NCBI GenBank assembly: GCA_963773335.1
Contig: CAVZAT010000004.1
Coordinates: forward strand, 930,001-994,000
Origin: UBA4742 sp963773335
GTDB taxonomy: Bacteria; Actinomycetota; Acidimicrobiia; Acidimicrobiales; Acidimicrobilacustridaceae
Direction: 5' to 3'
DNA: 64,000 nucleotides
Part shown: positions 46,098 through 54,811 of the stretch, in pieces
Layout of the letters: each line of letters begins with the position of its first letter
Numbering within the stretch: the first letter of the stretch is position 1
Notes under the pieces: generated by a model
Seen by the model: only the letters and a program-made list of their open reading frames with translations
The model's database searches: none
What the model was told of the DNA's origin: nothing
Position numbers and translations under genes: made by a program

Positions 46098-47417
46098 ATG
46101 CCTGCTCCCGGGATGCACTCCGGCCTGCCCACCGACGACGCCATGAACCTGGCCATGTCCGAGGGAGCGGTGGGCCTCTACCAGGCGGTCAAGGACTTCA
46201 TCGCCAACGAGATCGACCCCATCACCGAGGAGTTCTACCGGCGGGGAGAGGGTCGAGCCGACCACTGGGGGTTCGGCGAAGGCCAGCTCGAGCTGCTCGA
46301 TTCGGTCAAGGCCAAGGCCAAGGCCAACGGGCTGTGGAACTTCTTCCTGCCCGACGCCGAGACGGGCGAGGGGCTGTCGAACCTGGACTACGCCTACATC
46401 GCGGCCGAGCTGGGCCGCAACCCGTTGGCCTCGGAGTGCCTCAACTGCAGCGCACCCGACACCGGCAACATGGAGGTGCTCGAGCGGGTCGGCACCCCCG
46501 AGCAGAAGCAGCAGTGGCTCGGGCCGCTGCTGGCCGGCGAGATCCGCTCCGCCTTCGCCATGACCGAGCCCGACGTCGCCTCCTCCGATGCCAAGAACAT
46601 CCGGTGCTCCGCCGTGCTCGACGGCGGCGAGTGGGTCATCAACGGCGAGAAGTACTACATCTCGGGCGCCGGCGACCCCCGGTGCAAGGTGCTGATCACC
46701 ATGGTGCAGACCAGTCCCGACGCCCCGCCTCACCGGCGCCAGTCCCAGATCCTGGTGCCCATGGACACGCCCGGACTCGAGATCCTGGGCCCGATGGAGG
46801 TCTTCGGGGAGGACGAAGCCCCCCACGGGCACATGCACCTGCGCTTCACCGACGTGCGGGTCCCCGAATCGAACATCCTGCTGGGCGAGGGCCGCGGCTT
46901 CGAGATCTCCCAGGTGCGCCTGGGCCCAGGGCGCATCCACCACTGCATGCGCTCCATCGGGGCGGCCGAGCGGGCCCTCGAGCTCATGGTGCGCCGGGGG
47001 CTCAACCGGGAGGCGTTCGGCAAGCCCCTGGCTCGGCTGGGCAAGAACACCGAGGTGATCGCCAAGGCCCGCATCGAGATCGAGGCCATGCGCCTGATGG
47101 TGCTCCGGGCGGCCAAGGCCATGGACACCATGGGCAACGCCGAGGCCCGCGTGTGGGTCAGCGCGGTCAAGGCCATGGTGCCGGTGCGGGTGTGCCAGAT
47201 CATCGACGAGGCCATCCAGATCCACGGCGCCACCGGCGTCTCGCAATGGACGCCCCTGGCCCGGATGTACGCCGGCCAGCGCACGCTGCGGCTGGCCGAC
47301 GGTCCCGACGAGGTGCACTGGCACGTGGTGGGCCGGGCCGAGCTGACCCGCTACGAGGACGACCACGAACCGGTGGTGGTACCGCGCACCACCGAAGGGC
47401 TGTTCTCGGGGCCGTAG
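46098..47417 (+). CDS. acyl-CoA dehydrogenase
   Basis: 439 residues, intact. FAD-domain motifs are FAMTEPDVASSDAKNIRC, EWVINGEKYYISGAGDPRCKVLI, PGRIHHCMRSIGAAERALELMVRR, REAFGKPL and IQIHGATGVSQWTPLARMYAGQRTLRLADGPDEVHW. The last motif and the length match the ACAD10/11-like subgroup. A short helical N-terminus (MNLAMSEGAVGLYQAVKDFIANEIDP) precedes it. The ATG follows CAAGGAACCCACC. The exact acyl chain is unknown. Confidence 0.9.
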   Translation: MPAPGMHSGLPTDDAMNLAMSEGAVGLYQAVKDFIANEIDPITEEFYRRGEGRADHWGFGEGQLELLDSVKAKAKANGLWNFFLPDAETGEGLSNLDYAYIAAELGRNPLASECLNCSAPDTGNMEVLERVGTPEQKQQWLGPLLAGEIRSAFAMTEPDVASSDAKNIRCSAVLDGGEWVINGEKYYISGAGDPRCKVLITMVQTSPDAPPHRRQSQILVPMDTPGLEILGPMEVFGEDEAPHGHMHLRFTDVRVPESNILLGEGRGFEISQVRLGPGRIHHCMRSIGAAERALELMVRRGLNREAFGKPLARLGKNTEVIAKARIEIEAMRLMVLRAAKAMDTMGNAEARVWVSAVKAMVPVRVCQIIDEAIQIHGATGVSQWTPLARMYAGQRTLRLADGPDEVHWHVVGRAELTRYEDDHEPVVVPRTTEGLFSGP

Positions 47418-47436
47418 CGGGCCGGGGAACCAACGC

Positions 47437-47748
47437 TCAGGCGGCGCGCAGCTCGTCGGTCTGTTCGAGCGCGGCCCATAGCGCGGTGCGGGCGCGGGTG
47501 GCATCAGCCCCGCCCAGCCGGTTGGTGACGATCACCCCCTCGATCATGTCGGCCAGCACGGCCACCCACGGACGACCCCGCATCCGGACCGCCACCGTGA
47601 CCCCACCGTCGCCGCGCCGTCGCAGCGTGCGCTCGGCGCTGGCCAGTCGGGGTGGGCTACGGAACCCGGGCACGGCCAGGCCACGGTGCCGCGCCGCCTG
47701 ACCCAGCGTGCGGGCCGCCGAGGCGAATCGGAACGAGGTGGCTTCCAT
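47437..47748 (-). CDS. conserved hypothetical protein
   Basis: A 103-residue basic protein: FRFASAARTLGQAARHRGLAVPGFRSPPR, then ERTLRRRGDGGVTVAVRMRGRPWVAVLADMIEGVIVTN. This pattern occurs widely in Actinobacteria without a known role. No membrane segment or metal motif. It is convergent with the acyl-CoA dehydrogenase and divergent from the nuclease gene. Confidence 0.7.
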   Translation of the reverse strand: MEATSFRFASAARTLGQAARHRGLAVPGFRSPPRLASAERTLRRRGDGGVTVAVRMRGRPWVAVLADMIEGVIVTNRLGGADATRARTALWAALEQTDELRAA

Positions 47749-47823
47749 CGCCCACCATGATGGTCAGGGGGTGTGACAGTCCCGATGGTCGCACCGAGCC
47801 GGCCGTCAGCACCCCGTCGTAGG

Positions 47824-48836
47824 GTGACCGTCGTGCAGACGCCTCCCGAGTTGAACCTGGCCCAGCAGGAGGTGGTGGCGCTGCTGGGCGCGTCGGGGTC
47901 TGAGCGGCCCAGCTTCGATGCCGATCTGGCCCCTTCGCTGCGCCGGGAGCTGGAGCGGGGCCTGGCCCCGGTGGTGGCCGCGTTGCCCGACGACGAGGAT
48001 CTGTGGGTCAAGAAGTACGACCTGTCCGCCAGTCCACGGATGCGAGGCCAAGTACCTGGCCGAGCTCGACGATCGCGATTTCGCGTGGTCGATCCCCAGG
48101 CCCGAGGCACCCTCGTGCACACGCGCCATCGAGGTGGGGGTCCTGGAGGGGCCGCTGCACCCCGGCTGAGCTGGTCGAGCCGAGACCATGGCCCGAGTCG
48201 ACACAGGCGACCGACAGCCTCGGGCGACTGGCTGCGGACGCTGCGGACGACTTCGACCGGGCCGACCTCGCAGAGCCAGGTCACCGAACGGGTGACCAGC
48301 TTCTTCGAGTGCTTTCCCCCGCTCAAGCGCGAGCTGGCGCCCGACGCTGGAGGGCCGGGTCCGCGCCGAGCTGTTCGACGGCCGCATCGTGGCCTCGGGC
48401 AAGCCGACCTCTCGCTGGGCAGCGGCCAACGGCACCACCGCCGGCAAGGTCATCATCGACTTCAAGACCGGGGGCTTCTCCCCGACCCACCTCGACGACC
48501 TGCGCTTCTACGCCCTGCTCGACACCCTCAAGATCGGCACCCCGCCCCGGCTGGTGGCCAGCTACTACCTCGACGCGGGCCGCGACCCACCCCGAACCGG
48601 TGGGCGTGGCGCAGCTGGAGGCGGCGGTGGCCCGCACCGTCGATGGCGTCGACCCGCATCGCCGAGCTCGACGAGGTGGCCCACCGGCCGGCTCGGGCCG
48701 GCCGAGGCCGGCGTGGTCAAGCGGACGGGTCCGGCCTGTCGGTGGTGTCCTGCCCTGGCCGGCTGCGCCGAGGGCACCGCCCACCTGCGCGACGACCGCG
48801 AAGATCGACGACGAGGATCCCCTCGACTGGGCCTGA
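47824..48836 (+). CDS. PD-(D/E)XK nuclease with 4-Cys (FeS-like) arrangement, frame-broken
   Basis: About 337 residues; four or more shifts (near 48040, 48160, 48340, 48590, 48660 and 48800). The N-terminus has a Cys codon at 48041 (GCEAKYLAELDDRDFAW). The nuclease core reads FFECFPPLKRELAP, ELFDGRIVASGKPTSRW and the catalytic GKVIIDFKTGGFSP. Three cysteine codons at 48737, 48746 and 48764 (C-x2-C-x5-C) follow. One early plus three late cysteines is the arrangement of [4Fe-4S] RecB/AddB/Cas4-type nucleases. It is probably a DNA-repair exonuclease; the partner helicase is not in the window. Confidence 0.68.
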
Positions 48837-48884
48837 CCCGGCGGGCCCGGATGGGCGGGCCGAGCCGGTGGGTACCATGCCCGC

Positions 48885-49790
48885 ATGGCTCCCGGGCGAA
48901 ACGTCGACCTCAACACCCAGGTGGAGGCGGATCCGGCCCTGGCCGACAACGTCTCGTTGCTGCCGGTGCGTCGCGGGACGGCCGACGACAAGCACCTCGA
49001 CGACCCCCGGCTGAGCGACGTCGACGAGTGGGGCCGCTCCGAGCGCATGCGCCGGCTGGCCCGCACCATCTACGACCCGATCTACTCCAAGTGGTTCCGA
49101 GCCACCTGGGAAGGGCTCGAGCACATCCCCGCTGAGGGCGGCGCCCTGCTGGTGGCCAACCACGCGGCGGCCATCCCCAGCGACGCGCCGGTGATCATGC
49201 ACGGCATCGAGACCGAGCTGGGCCGGCCCTGCTATGGCCTGGCCGACCACCTGTTCAAGTCGATGCCCGTGATCGGCACCTACTGGAGCCGCCTGGGCGG
49301 GGTGGTGGCCCATCCCGACAACGCCTATCGGCTGTTGCGCGAGCAGCAGCAGCTGGTGCTGGTGTTCCCGGAGGGCACGAAAGGCCCGGGCAAGTCGTTC
49401 AAGGAGCGCTACCGCTTGGCCCGCTTCGGGCGCGGCGGGTTCATCGAGATCGCCATGCGGGCCGGCGTGCCGATCGTCCCCATCGCGGTGGTGGGTGCCG
49501 AGGAGTCGATGCCCATCGTGTGGCGCTCCCCCGCCCTGGCCAAGGCGCTGCACCTGCCCTACTTCCCGGTGACCGCCAACCAGCTGCTGTTGGGTCCGCT
49601 GGGCACCGTCGCCTACTTCCCGGCCAAGTTCAAGCTGCGGGTGCTCGAGCCCGTGCGCTTCGATGTGCCGCCCGACCAGGAGCGCTACTCCAAGAGCCGC
49701 ATCATGGACGAGGCCGAGCAGGTCCGAGATCTGATCCAGTCGGCGCTGTTCGACATGCTGCGCACCCGCCAGTCGGTGTGGTTCGGATGA
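48885..49790 (+). CDS. 1-acyl-glycerol-3-phosphate acyltransferase-like protein
   Basis: 301 residues, PlsC superfamily. It has ALLVANHAAAIPSDAPVI (the N-H-x4-D motif, slightly altered from the usual H-x4-D), FPEGTKGPGKSFKERYRLARFGRGG and PIVPIAVVGAEESMPIV. No N-terminal membrane helix is obvious. It starts a rightward operon with the epimerase and crotonase genes (25 and 5 bases apart). Phospholipid or other acyl-ester synthesis is likely. Confidence 0.85.
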   Translation: MAPGRNVDLNTQVEADPALADNVSLLPVRRGTADDKHLDDPRLSDVDEWGRSERMRRLARTIYDPIYSKWFRATWEGLEHIPAEGGALLVANHAAAIPSDAPVIMHGIETELGRPCYGLADHLFKSMPVIGTYWSRLGGVVAHPDNAYRLLREQQQLVLVFPEGTKGPGKSFKERYRLARFGRGGFIEIAMRAGVPIVPIAVVGAEESMPIVWRSPALAKALHLPYFPVTANQLLLGPLGTVAYFPAKFKLRVLEPVRFDVPPDQERYSKSRIMDEAEQVRDLIQSALFDMLRTRQSVWFG

Positions 49791-49814
49791 GGGCGCCGGC
49801 ACTGGGGTCGGCCC

Positions 49815-50855
49815 ATGGGTAGGCGGGTGCTCATCACCGGCCTGGCCTCGTTCTGGGGCGGCCTGCTGGCCAAGGCCCTCGAGCAGGACGACTCGGTCGA
49901 GGTGATCGTCGGGCTCGACACCCGCGAGCCGGCCATCGAGCTGGAGCGCACCGAATACGTTCGCAGCGACGAGAACTACTCGATCCTGAGCCGCATCGTG
50001 CAGGCCACCCGGGTGGACACGATCGTGCACACCTTCCTGATCGTCGACTCGACCTCGGTGGGGCCCCGCCAGATGCACGAGATCAACGTGATCGGCACCA
50101 TGAACCTGTTCGCGGCGGCGTCGGCCCCGGGCAGCACCGTGCGCGACGTGGTGGTCAAGTCGTCGAGCTACGTCTACGGAACGGCGAAGGAGGACCCGGT
50201 GTGGTTCTCCGAGCTGACGCCGCGCAGCCACCCGGCCCGCAACCGGGTAGAGCACAGCCTGGAGAGCGTCGAGAGCTACGTCCGGGACTTCGCCGAGGAC
50301 AACCCGCACGTGAACGTGTCGCTGCTGCGGTTCGCCAACGTGCTGGGCCCCGACATCGTCACTCCCATCAGCCGGGCCTTGCAGCTCCCCGTGGTCCCCT
50401 CCATCTTCGGGTTCGACCCGCGCTTCCAGTTCGTGCACGAGGACGACGTGGTCCGCTCCATCCTGTTCGTGCTGGAACGCCACCTGCCCGGCATCTACAA
50501 CGTGGCCGGCGACGGACTGCTGCCCTGGAGCGAGGTGGCCAGGCTGTGCGGCAAGCGCACCGCGCCGATGCCGCCGATCGGGACCCGGCTGGCCACCTGG
50601 CCGCTCAACCGCATCGGGGTGCCCCTGCCCGGCGAGCTGCTGGACCTGCTGCGCTACGGGCGGGGCGTCGACAACCGCCGGCTCAAGGAGGCGGGGTTCC
50701 ACTACCAGTACACCTCGGCCGGTGCGGTCAAGGCCTTCATCGAGGCGGACCGGCTGCGCCAGGCCGTCGGCTCGACGGCGCCGACCTACCGCTACGAGCG
50801 TGATGTGGAGCAGTTCTTCCGCCATTCGCCCGCCGTGGTCCGAGACGGGAGCTGA
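49815..50855 (+). CDS. NAD-dependent epimerase/dehydratase family protein
   Basis: 346 residues, extended SDR fold. It has VLITGLASFWGGLLAKALEQ (the Gly motif with G-x2-x-F-x-G variant), VDTIVHTFLIVDS, SSSYVYGTAKEDPVWFSE, LLRFANVLGP and a substrate-region tail. The catalytic Tyr-x3-Lys is not a clean match near SSSYVYG, so dehydrogenase activity is uncertain. It is paired with the acyltransferase as in other Actinobacteria, in my recollection. Intact. Confidence 0.82.
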   Translation: MGRRVLITGLASFWGGLLAKALEQDDSVEVIVGLDTREPAIELERTEYVRSDENYSILSRIVQATRVDTIVHTFLIVDSTSVGPRQMHEINVIGTMNLFAAASAPGSTVRDVVVKSSSYVYGTAKEDPVWFSELTPRSHPARNRVEHSLESVESYVRDFAEDNPHVNVSLLRFANVLGPDIVTPISRALQLPVVPSIFGFDPRFQFVHEDDVVRSILFVLERHLPGIYNVAGDGLLPWSEVARLCGKRTAPMPPIGTRLATWPLNRIGVPLPGELLDLLRYGRGVDNRRLKEAGFHYQYTSAGAVKAFIEADRLRQAVGSTAPTYRYERDVEQFFRHSPAVVRDGS

Positions 50856-50859
50856 CGCC

Positions 50860-51612
50860 ATGGCCCTGGCCCACACCGAGGTGACCGCCGGGGTGGCCGT
50901 CGTGACGCTCGACGACCCGAAGCGACGCAACGCCCTCAACGGCCAGATGGTCGACGAGATCGTCGAGCTCTTCGACGCGCTCGAGGCCGACGAGGCGGTG
51001 GGCGCGGTGGTGGTGACGGGCGCGCCGCCCGCGTTCTGCGCCGGGGCCGACCTGGGCCACCTGGGCTCGTCGCGACGCCAGGGCCTGCGTGGCATCTATG
51101 AGGGGTTCCTGCGGGTGGCCCGGTCGCCGCTGCCCACGCTGGCCGCGGTGAACGGTCCGGCGGTCGGGGCGGGCATGAACCTGGCCCTGGCCTGCGACGT
51201 GCGCCTGGCCGGGGCGTCGGCGCGTTTCGACACCCGGTTCCTCCAGCTCGGGATCCATCCCGGTGGTGGCCACACCTGGATGCTGGAGCGAGCGGTGGGT
51301 CCGTCGGTGGCCGCGGCCATGGTGCTGTTCGGCCAGGTGGTGGACGGCCCCGAGGCCGAGCGCATCGGGCTGGTGTGGCGCTGCGTTCCCGACTCGGCCC
51401 TGCTCGAGACGGCAGTGGAGATGGCCGGGCGGGCCGCGGCCGCGCCCCATGAACTGGTGCGGCGCACCAAGGCCACCCTGGCCGACATGGCCTCGATCGC
51501 CGATCACGAGGCGGCCGTCGACCGCGAGCTGACGGTGCAGCTGTGGTCGATGGACACCCCCGAGTTCAAGGCCCGCCTGGCCGACATGCAGGCCAAGATC
51601 ACCAAGCGCTGA
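50860..51612 (+). CDS. crotonase (enoyl-CoA hydratase/isomerase) family protein
   Basis: 250 residues. It has VAVVTLDDPKRRNALNGQMVDEI, AFCAGADLGHLGS (oxyanion hole), NGPAVGAGMNLALACDVRLAG and FDTRFLQLGIHPGGGHTWML. The two catalytic glutamates of enoyl-CoA hydratase map to Asn (GMNLAL) and Phe (TRFLQ), so simple hydration is unlikely. An isomerase, hydrolase or decarboxylase-type reaction fits better. Its start is four bases after the epimerase stop. Intact. Confidence 0.85.
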   Translation: MALAHTEVTAGVAVVTLDDPKRRNALNGQMVDEIVELFDALEADEAVGAVVVTGAPPAFCAGADLGHLGSSRRQGLRGIYEGFLRVARSPLPTLAAVNGPAVGAGMNLALACDVRLAGASARFDTRFLQLGIHPGGGHTWMLERAVGPSVAAAMVLFGQVVDGPEAERIGLVWRCVPDSALLETAVEMAGRAAAAPHELVRRTKATLADMASIADHEAAVDRELTVQLWSMDTPEFKARLADMQAKITKR

Positions 51613-51634
51613 CCGAGTTCGGCGCCGGGACGAG

Positions 51635-52225
51635 CTAGAGCACCCAGTCGGTGAGGAGCTGCTCGCGGCGCTCCAGCCAGTCCTCGATGGTCATGGCGTA
51701 GCGGATGTGGTCCTCCCACTCGCCGTTGATCTCGAGGTAGCGCAGGGCGGTGCCCTCTTCGCGGATGTCGAGCTTCTCGACCACCCGGCGGCTGGCCGTG
51801 TTGCGAGGGATGATGGCGATCTGGATCCGGTGCAGGTGCAGCTCGTCGAACACGTAGCGGGCCAGGACCACCACCGCCTCGGGCGTGTACCCGTTGCCGG
51901 CCAGCTTCTCGTCGACCCAGTAGCCCACGTACGCGCTCTGGAACGGCCCGCGCTGCACCGACGACAGGTTGATCTCACCGCCGAACTGGCCGTCCACGAA
52001 CACGCCGAAGCCGTATCCGGTGCCCAGCTGGCGTTCGCGCTGGCGGGCGCTGCAACGCACGGCGAAGGCGTCGCGGTCCTCGATGACGTCGGGCTGGCCG
52101 GGGATGCGCGACGGCTCCCACTTGGTCAGCCATTCCTCGTTGCGCCGGCGCACCTCACGCCAGGCCGCGAAGTCCGACAGGATCAGGGGACGCAGCACCA
52201 CCCGGCGCCCGAACTGCGCGCTCAC
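51635..52225 (-). CDS. GNAT N-acetyltransferase, RimJ-like
   Basis: 196 residues. RimJ/RimL-like opening RRVVLRPLILSDFAAWREVRRRNEEWLTKWEPSR, then GFGVFVDGQFGGEINLSSV, the CoA-binding segment VDEKLAGNGYTPEAVVVLARYVFDELHLHRIQIAI and NTASRRVVEKLDIREEG. It would N-acetylate the alpha-amino group of ribosomal proteins or another amine. Its GTG start is 16 bases after the aminotransferase stop, so the two are probably co-transcribed. Intact. Confidence 0.88.
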   Translation of the reverse strand: MSAQFGRRVVLRPLILSDFAAWREVRRRNEEWLTKWEPSRIPGQPDVIEDRDAFAVRCSARQRERQLGTGYGFGVFVDGQFGGEINLSSVQRGPFQSAYVGYWVDEKLAGNGYTPEAVVVLARYVFDELHLHRIQIAIIPRNTASRRVVEKLDIREEGTALRYLEINGEWEDHIRYAMTIEDWLERREQLLTDWVL

Positions 52226-52241
52226 GGCCTGCTCCCCGACG

Positions 52242-53349
52242 TCACGACAGCACCTCACCCAGCGCCCCCAGCAGCAGGGCCACGTTGGCCAGCCGCGCCG
52301 TGTGGCCCATGCAGCCGATGCGCCACACCTTGCCGGCGAAGCTCGCCCAGGCCGCCGCCGATCTCGATCCCGTAGCGATCGAGCAGCAGCCGGCGAACCC
52401 CGGCCTCGTCCAGCCCGGCCGGCAGCCGCTCGGTCGGCACCCAGGCCGTGGTCAGCTCGGGCAGGCGGTGGCCCTCGCGCCGCGAACAGCTCGAACCCGA
52501 GCGCTTCCAGGCCGGCCTGGAGCGCCTCGCCGCACTGGCGGTGCCGGGCCCACGACGCCTCCAGGCCCTCGTCGAGCAGCGCGCCCAGCCCGGCGTGCAG
52601 GGCGAAGATCATCGAGATGGGCGCGGTGTGGTGGTACACCCGGGCACCCTCGCCGGTCACGTAGCGGGCCAGCATGTTCAGGTCGAGGTACCACGACTGC
52701 GGCCGCTCGACCAGGCGCTCGACGGCCCGGGGCCGGCGGTGAGCGGAGCCAGCCCCGGCGGCACGCCCAGGCACTTCTGGGTGCCGCTGTAGGCGAGGTC
52801 GACCTGCCAGCCGTCGACCTCGACCGGGATGCCGCCCAGCGAGGTGACGCAGTCGATGACCACCAGGGCCTCGGCATCCTGGTGGCGCAGGGCCTGGCCC
52901 AGACAGGCCACGTCGTTGCGCACGCCCGTGGAGGTCTCGGCGTGGACGACGGCGATGACCTTGGGGGACGGGTGGGCATCCAGGATCGCCTGGGGATCGA
53001 GCGGACGGCCCCACGGTGCCTCCACCCGCACCACCTCCGCCCCGCAGCGGCCGGCCACGTCGCACATGCGCTCGCCGAACACGCCGTTCACCCCGACCAC
53101 GACCACGTCACCCGGCGACACCACGTTGACCAGCGCCGCCTCCATCCCCGCCGAACCGGTGCCGCTCACCGGGAAGGTCAGCGGATGGTCGGTGCGGAAC
53201 ACCTGGCGGAGACGCTCGTTCGTCTCGTCCAGCAGCGCGATGAACTCAGGATCGAGGTGGCCGAGCAGCGGCCGAGCGAACGCGGTGGCGACCTCGGGAT
53301 AGGGGTTGCTGGGCCCAGGCCCCATCAGGACCCGCTCGGAGAGTGGCAC
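52242..53349 (-). CDS. class V aminotransferase (alanine/serine-glyoxylate type), frame-broken
   Basis: About 369 residues, PLP fold type I. It shows MGPGPSNPYPEVATAFARPLLGHLDPEF, FPVSGTGSAGMEAALVNVVSPGD, VVHAETSTGVRNDV, VVIDCVTSLGGIPVEVDGW and the PLP lysine in YSGTQKCLG. YHHTAPISMIFALHAGLG and RIGCMGHTARLANVALLLGALGEVLS close it. This order matches alanine-glyoxylate and serine-glyoxylate aminotransferases. Breaks near 52735, 52480, 52335 and others. It ends the minus-strand ppx run 62 bases downstream of the ppx stop. Confidence 0.85.
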
Positions 53350-53411
53350 CGGGGCATCGTAACCACGGCCCGATGGGGCCGGGTCCAGGCCCGCGGAGGG
53401 ACGAATTCGGC

Positions 53412-54353
53412 TCAGCCGTCGAGCAGGGAGATGGCCAGACCGTCGAGGATGTCGGCCTCGCTCACCAGGCAGGCGTCGAGACCGAGGCGGCGCATGATGG
53501 TGACCAGCACGCACATGCCGCCCACGATGACGTCGGCGCGCGCCTCCTCCAGGCCCGGGTTGGTGATGCGCTGGGCCCGGTTCTCGGTGGCCAGCGTGCG
53601 GAACACGTCCTCGGCCGCCTCCTTGGTCAACACGAAGTGGTGGATGGCGTCACGGTCGTAGGTGGCCAACCCGATCTCCACGGCGGCCGCGGTGGTCACG
53701 GTGCCGGCCAGCCCCACGAAGGTGCGGGCCTCGCCCACCATCGGGATGGCCTGGCGCACGTCGTCCACGTAGGCCTCGGCCACCGACAGCGCGGCCACCA
53801 GCTCCTCGGGGCGGGGCGGATCGTGCTCGAGGTACTTCTCGGTGAAGCGCACGCAGCCCATCTCGGTGGACAGCGCCGCCTCGCACGACGTGGACCCGAA
53901 GGCGAACTCGGTCGATCCGCCACCCAGGTCGACCACCAGGAACGGTCCCAGGGTCGGGTCCAGATCCGACACCGCCCCGGCGAAGGACAGGTCCGCCTCG
54001 GCATCTCCCGACAACAGCTCGGGGGCCACCCCGACCGCAGCCTGGGCGGCGGCGAAGAAGTCGTCGCGGTTGGCGGCCTCGCGGGCCGCCGAGGTGGCGG
54101 TCATGCGCACCCGCTCGGCGCCGAGGTCGTCGATGGCGCGGCGGTAGGTGGCCAGCACCGCGGCCGTGCGGTCGATGGCCGCAGGGTCGAGGCGTCCGGT
54201 GGCGTCGACCCCCTGGCCGAGTCTGGTGACGGTCATGCGCCGATCCAGCGTGGCCAGGCGAGGCCCGTCGCCCCCGCCGGCCCGCTCGCCGACCAGGAGG
54301 CGCACCGAGTTGGTGCCGACGTCGATGGCCGCCACCCGACCGTTCGTGCTCAC
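53412..54353 (-). CDS. ppx: exopolyphosphatase/guanosine pentaphosphate phosphohydrolase
   Basis: 313 residues, ASKHA fold. It has VAAIDVGTNSVRLLVGE (phosphate 1), RRMTVTRLGQGVDATGRL, RMTATSAAREAANRDDF, FLVVDLGGGSTEFAFG (phosphate 2) and GLAGTVTTAAAVEIGL. A short actinobacterial Ppx (Ppx1 type) that hydrolyses polyphosphate or pppGpp. The GTG overlaps the DUF501 stop (GTGA). Together with DUF501 it belongs to the actinobacterial eno-ftsB-DUF501-ppx group, here split. Intact. Confidence 0.92.
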   Translation of the reverse strand: MSTNGRVAAIDVGTNSVRLLVGERAGGGDGPRLATLDRRMTVTRLGQGVDATGRLDPAAIDRTAAVLATYRRAIDDLGAERVRMTATSAAREAANRDDFFAAAQAAVGVAPELLSGDAEADLSFAGAVSDLDPTLGPFLVVDLGGGSTEFAFGSTSCEAALSTEMGCVRFTEKYLEHDPPRPEELVAALSVAEAYVDDVRQAIPMVGEARTFVGLAGTVTTAAAVEIGLATYDRDAIHHFVLTKEAAEDVFRTLATENRAQRITNPGLEEARADVIVGGMCVLVTIMRRLGLDACLVSEADILDGLAISLLDG

Positions 54354-54811
54354 CGCGCCGCACCGGCCAGATGGACCTGCACCCAGGCACCCACCGGGTC
54401 GTCGCCCCCGGCCAGGAACCAGGCGTAGTGGGCGTGCAGGCACTTCACGCCCAGGCGGGTGCCCCCCACACCCCCACTCGCTCGCGGCGCGGCGTGACCG
54501 GCGGGAATGGCGCGGTCGCGCTCGGCCGCGTAGCGCTGGTGGGCTGCGGCCAGCTCCTCCGGATCGACCTCCGCCTCGGCTCGGCGCACGCCGCCCTCGG
54601 CCTCCAGCCGCCCGATGGCCGACCGCAGCGCCGGGTCGATCAGCCAGTAGCGGGTGGGCATGGGGCGACCGTCGTCGAGCACCGGTGCATTGCGGATCAC
54701 CACCGGCTCACCGGTGGGCGACCACACCACCACGTCCCACGCGCCCTGCGGGGGCCGGCCCAGGCGCTCGGCGACCAGGCGATCGAGGGTCTCGGGGTCG
54801 TGCGAGCTCAC
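54350..54811 (-). CDS. DUF501 family protein
   Basis: 153 residues. The DUF501 hallmarks are VVVWSPTGEPVVIRNAPVLDDGRPMPTRYWLIDP, then GGVGGTRLGVKCLHAHYAWFLAGGDDPVG with a conserved Cys-Leu-His. Function unknown, usually next to ftsB, enolase and ppx. Both of its ends overlap neighbours as GTGA (coxG and ppx). Intact. Confidence 0.92.
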   Translation of the reverse strand: MSSHDPETLDRLVAERLGRPPQGAWDVVVWSPTGEPVVIRNAPVLDDGRPMPTRYWLIDPALRSAIGRLEAEGGVRRAEAEVDPEELAAAHQRYAAERDRAIPAGHAAPRASGGVGGTRLGVKCLHAHYAWFLAGGDDPVGAWVQVHLAGAAR

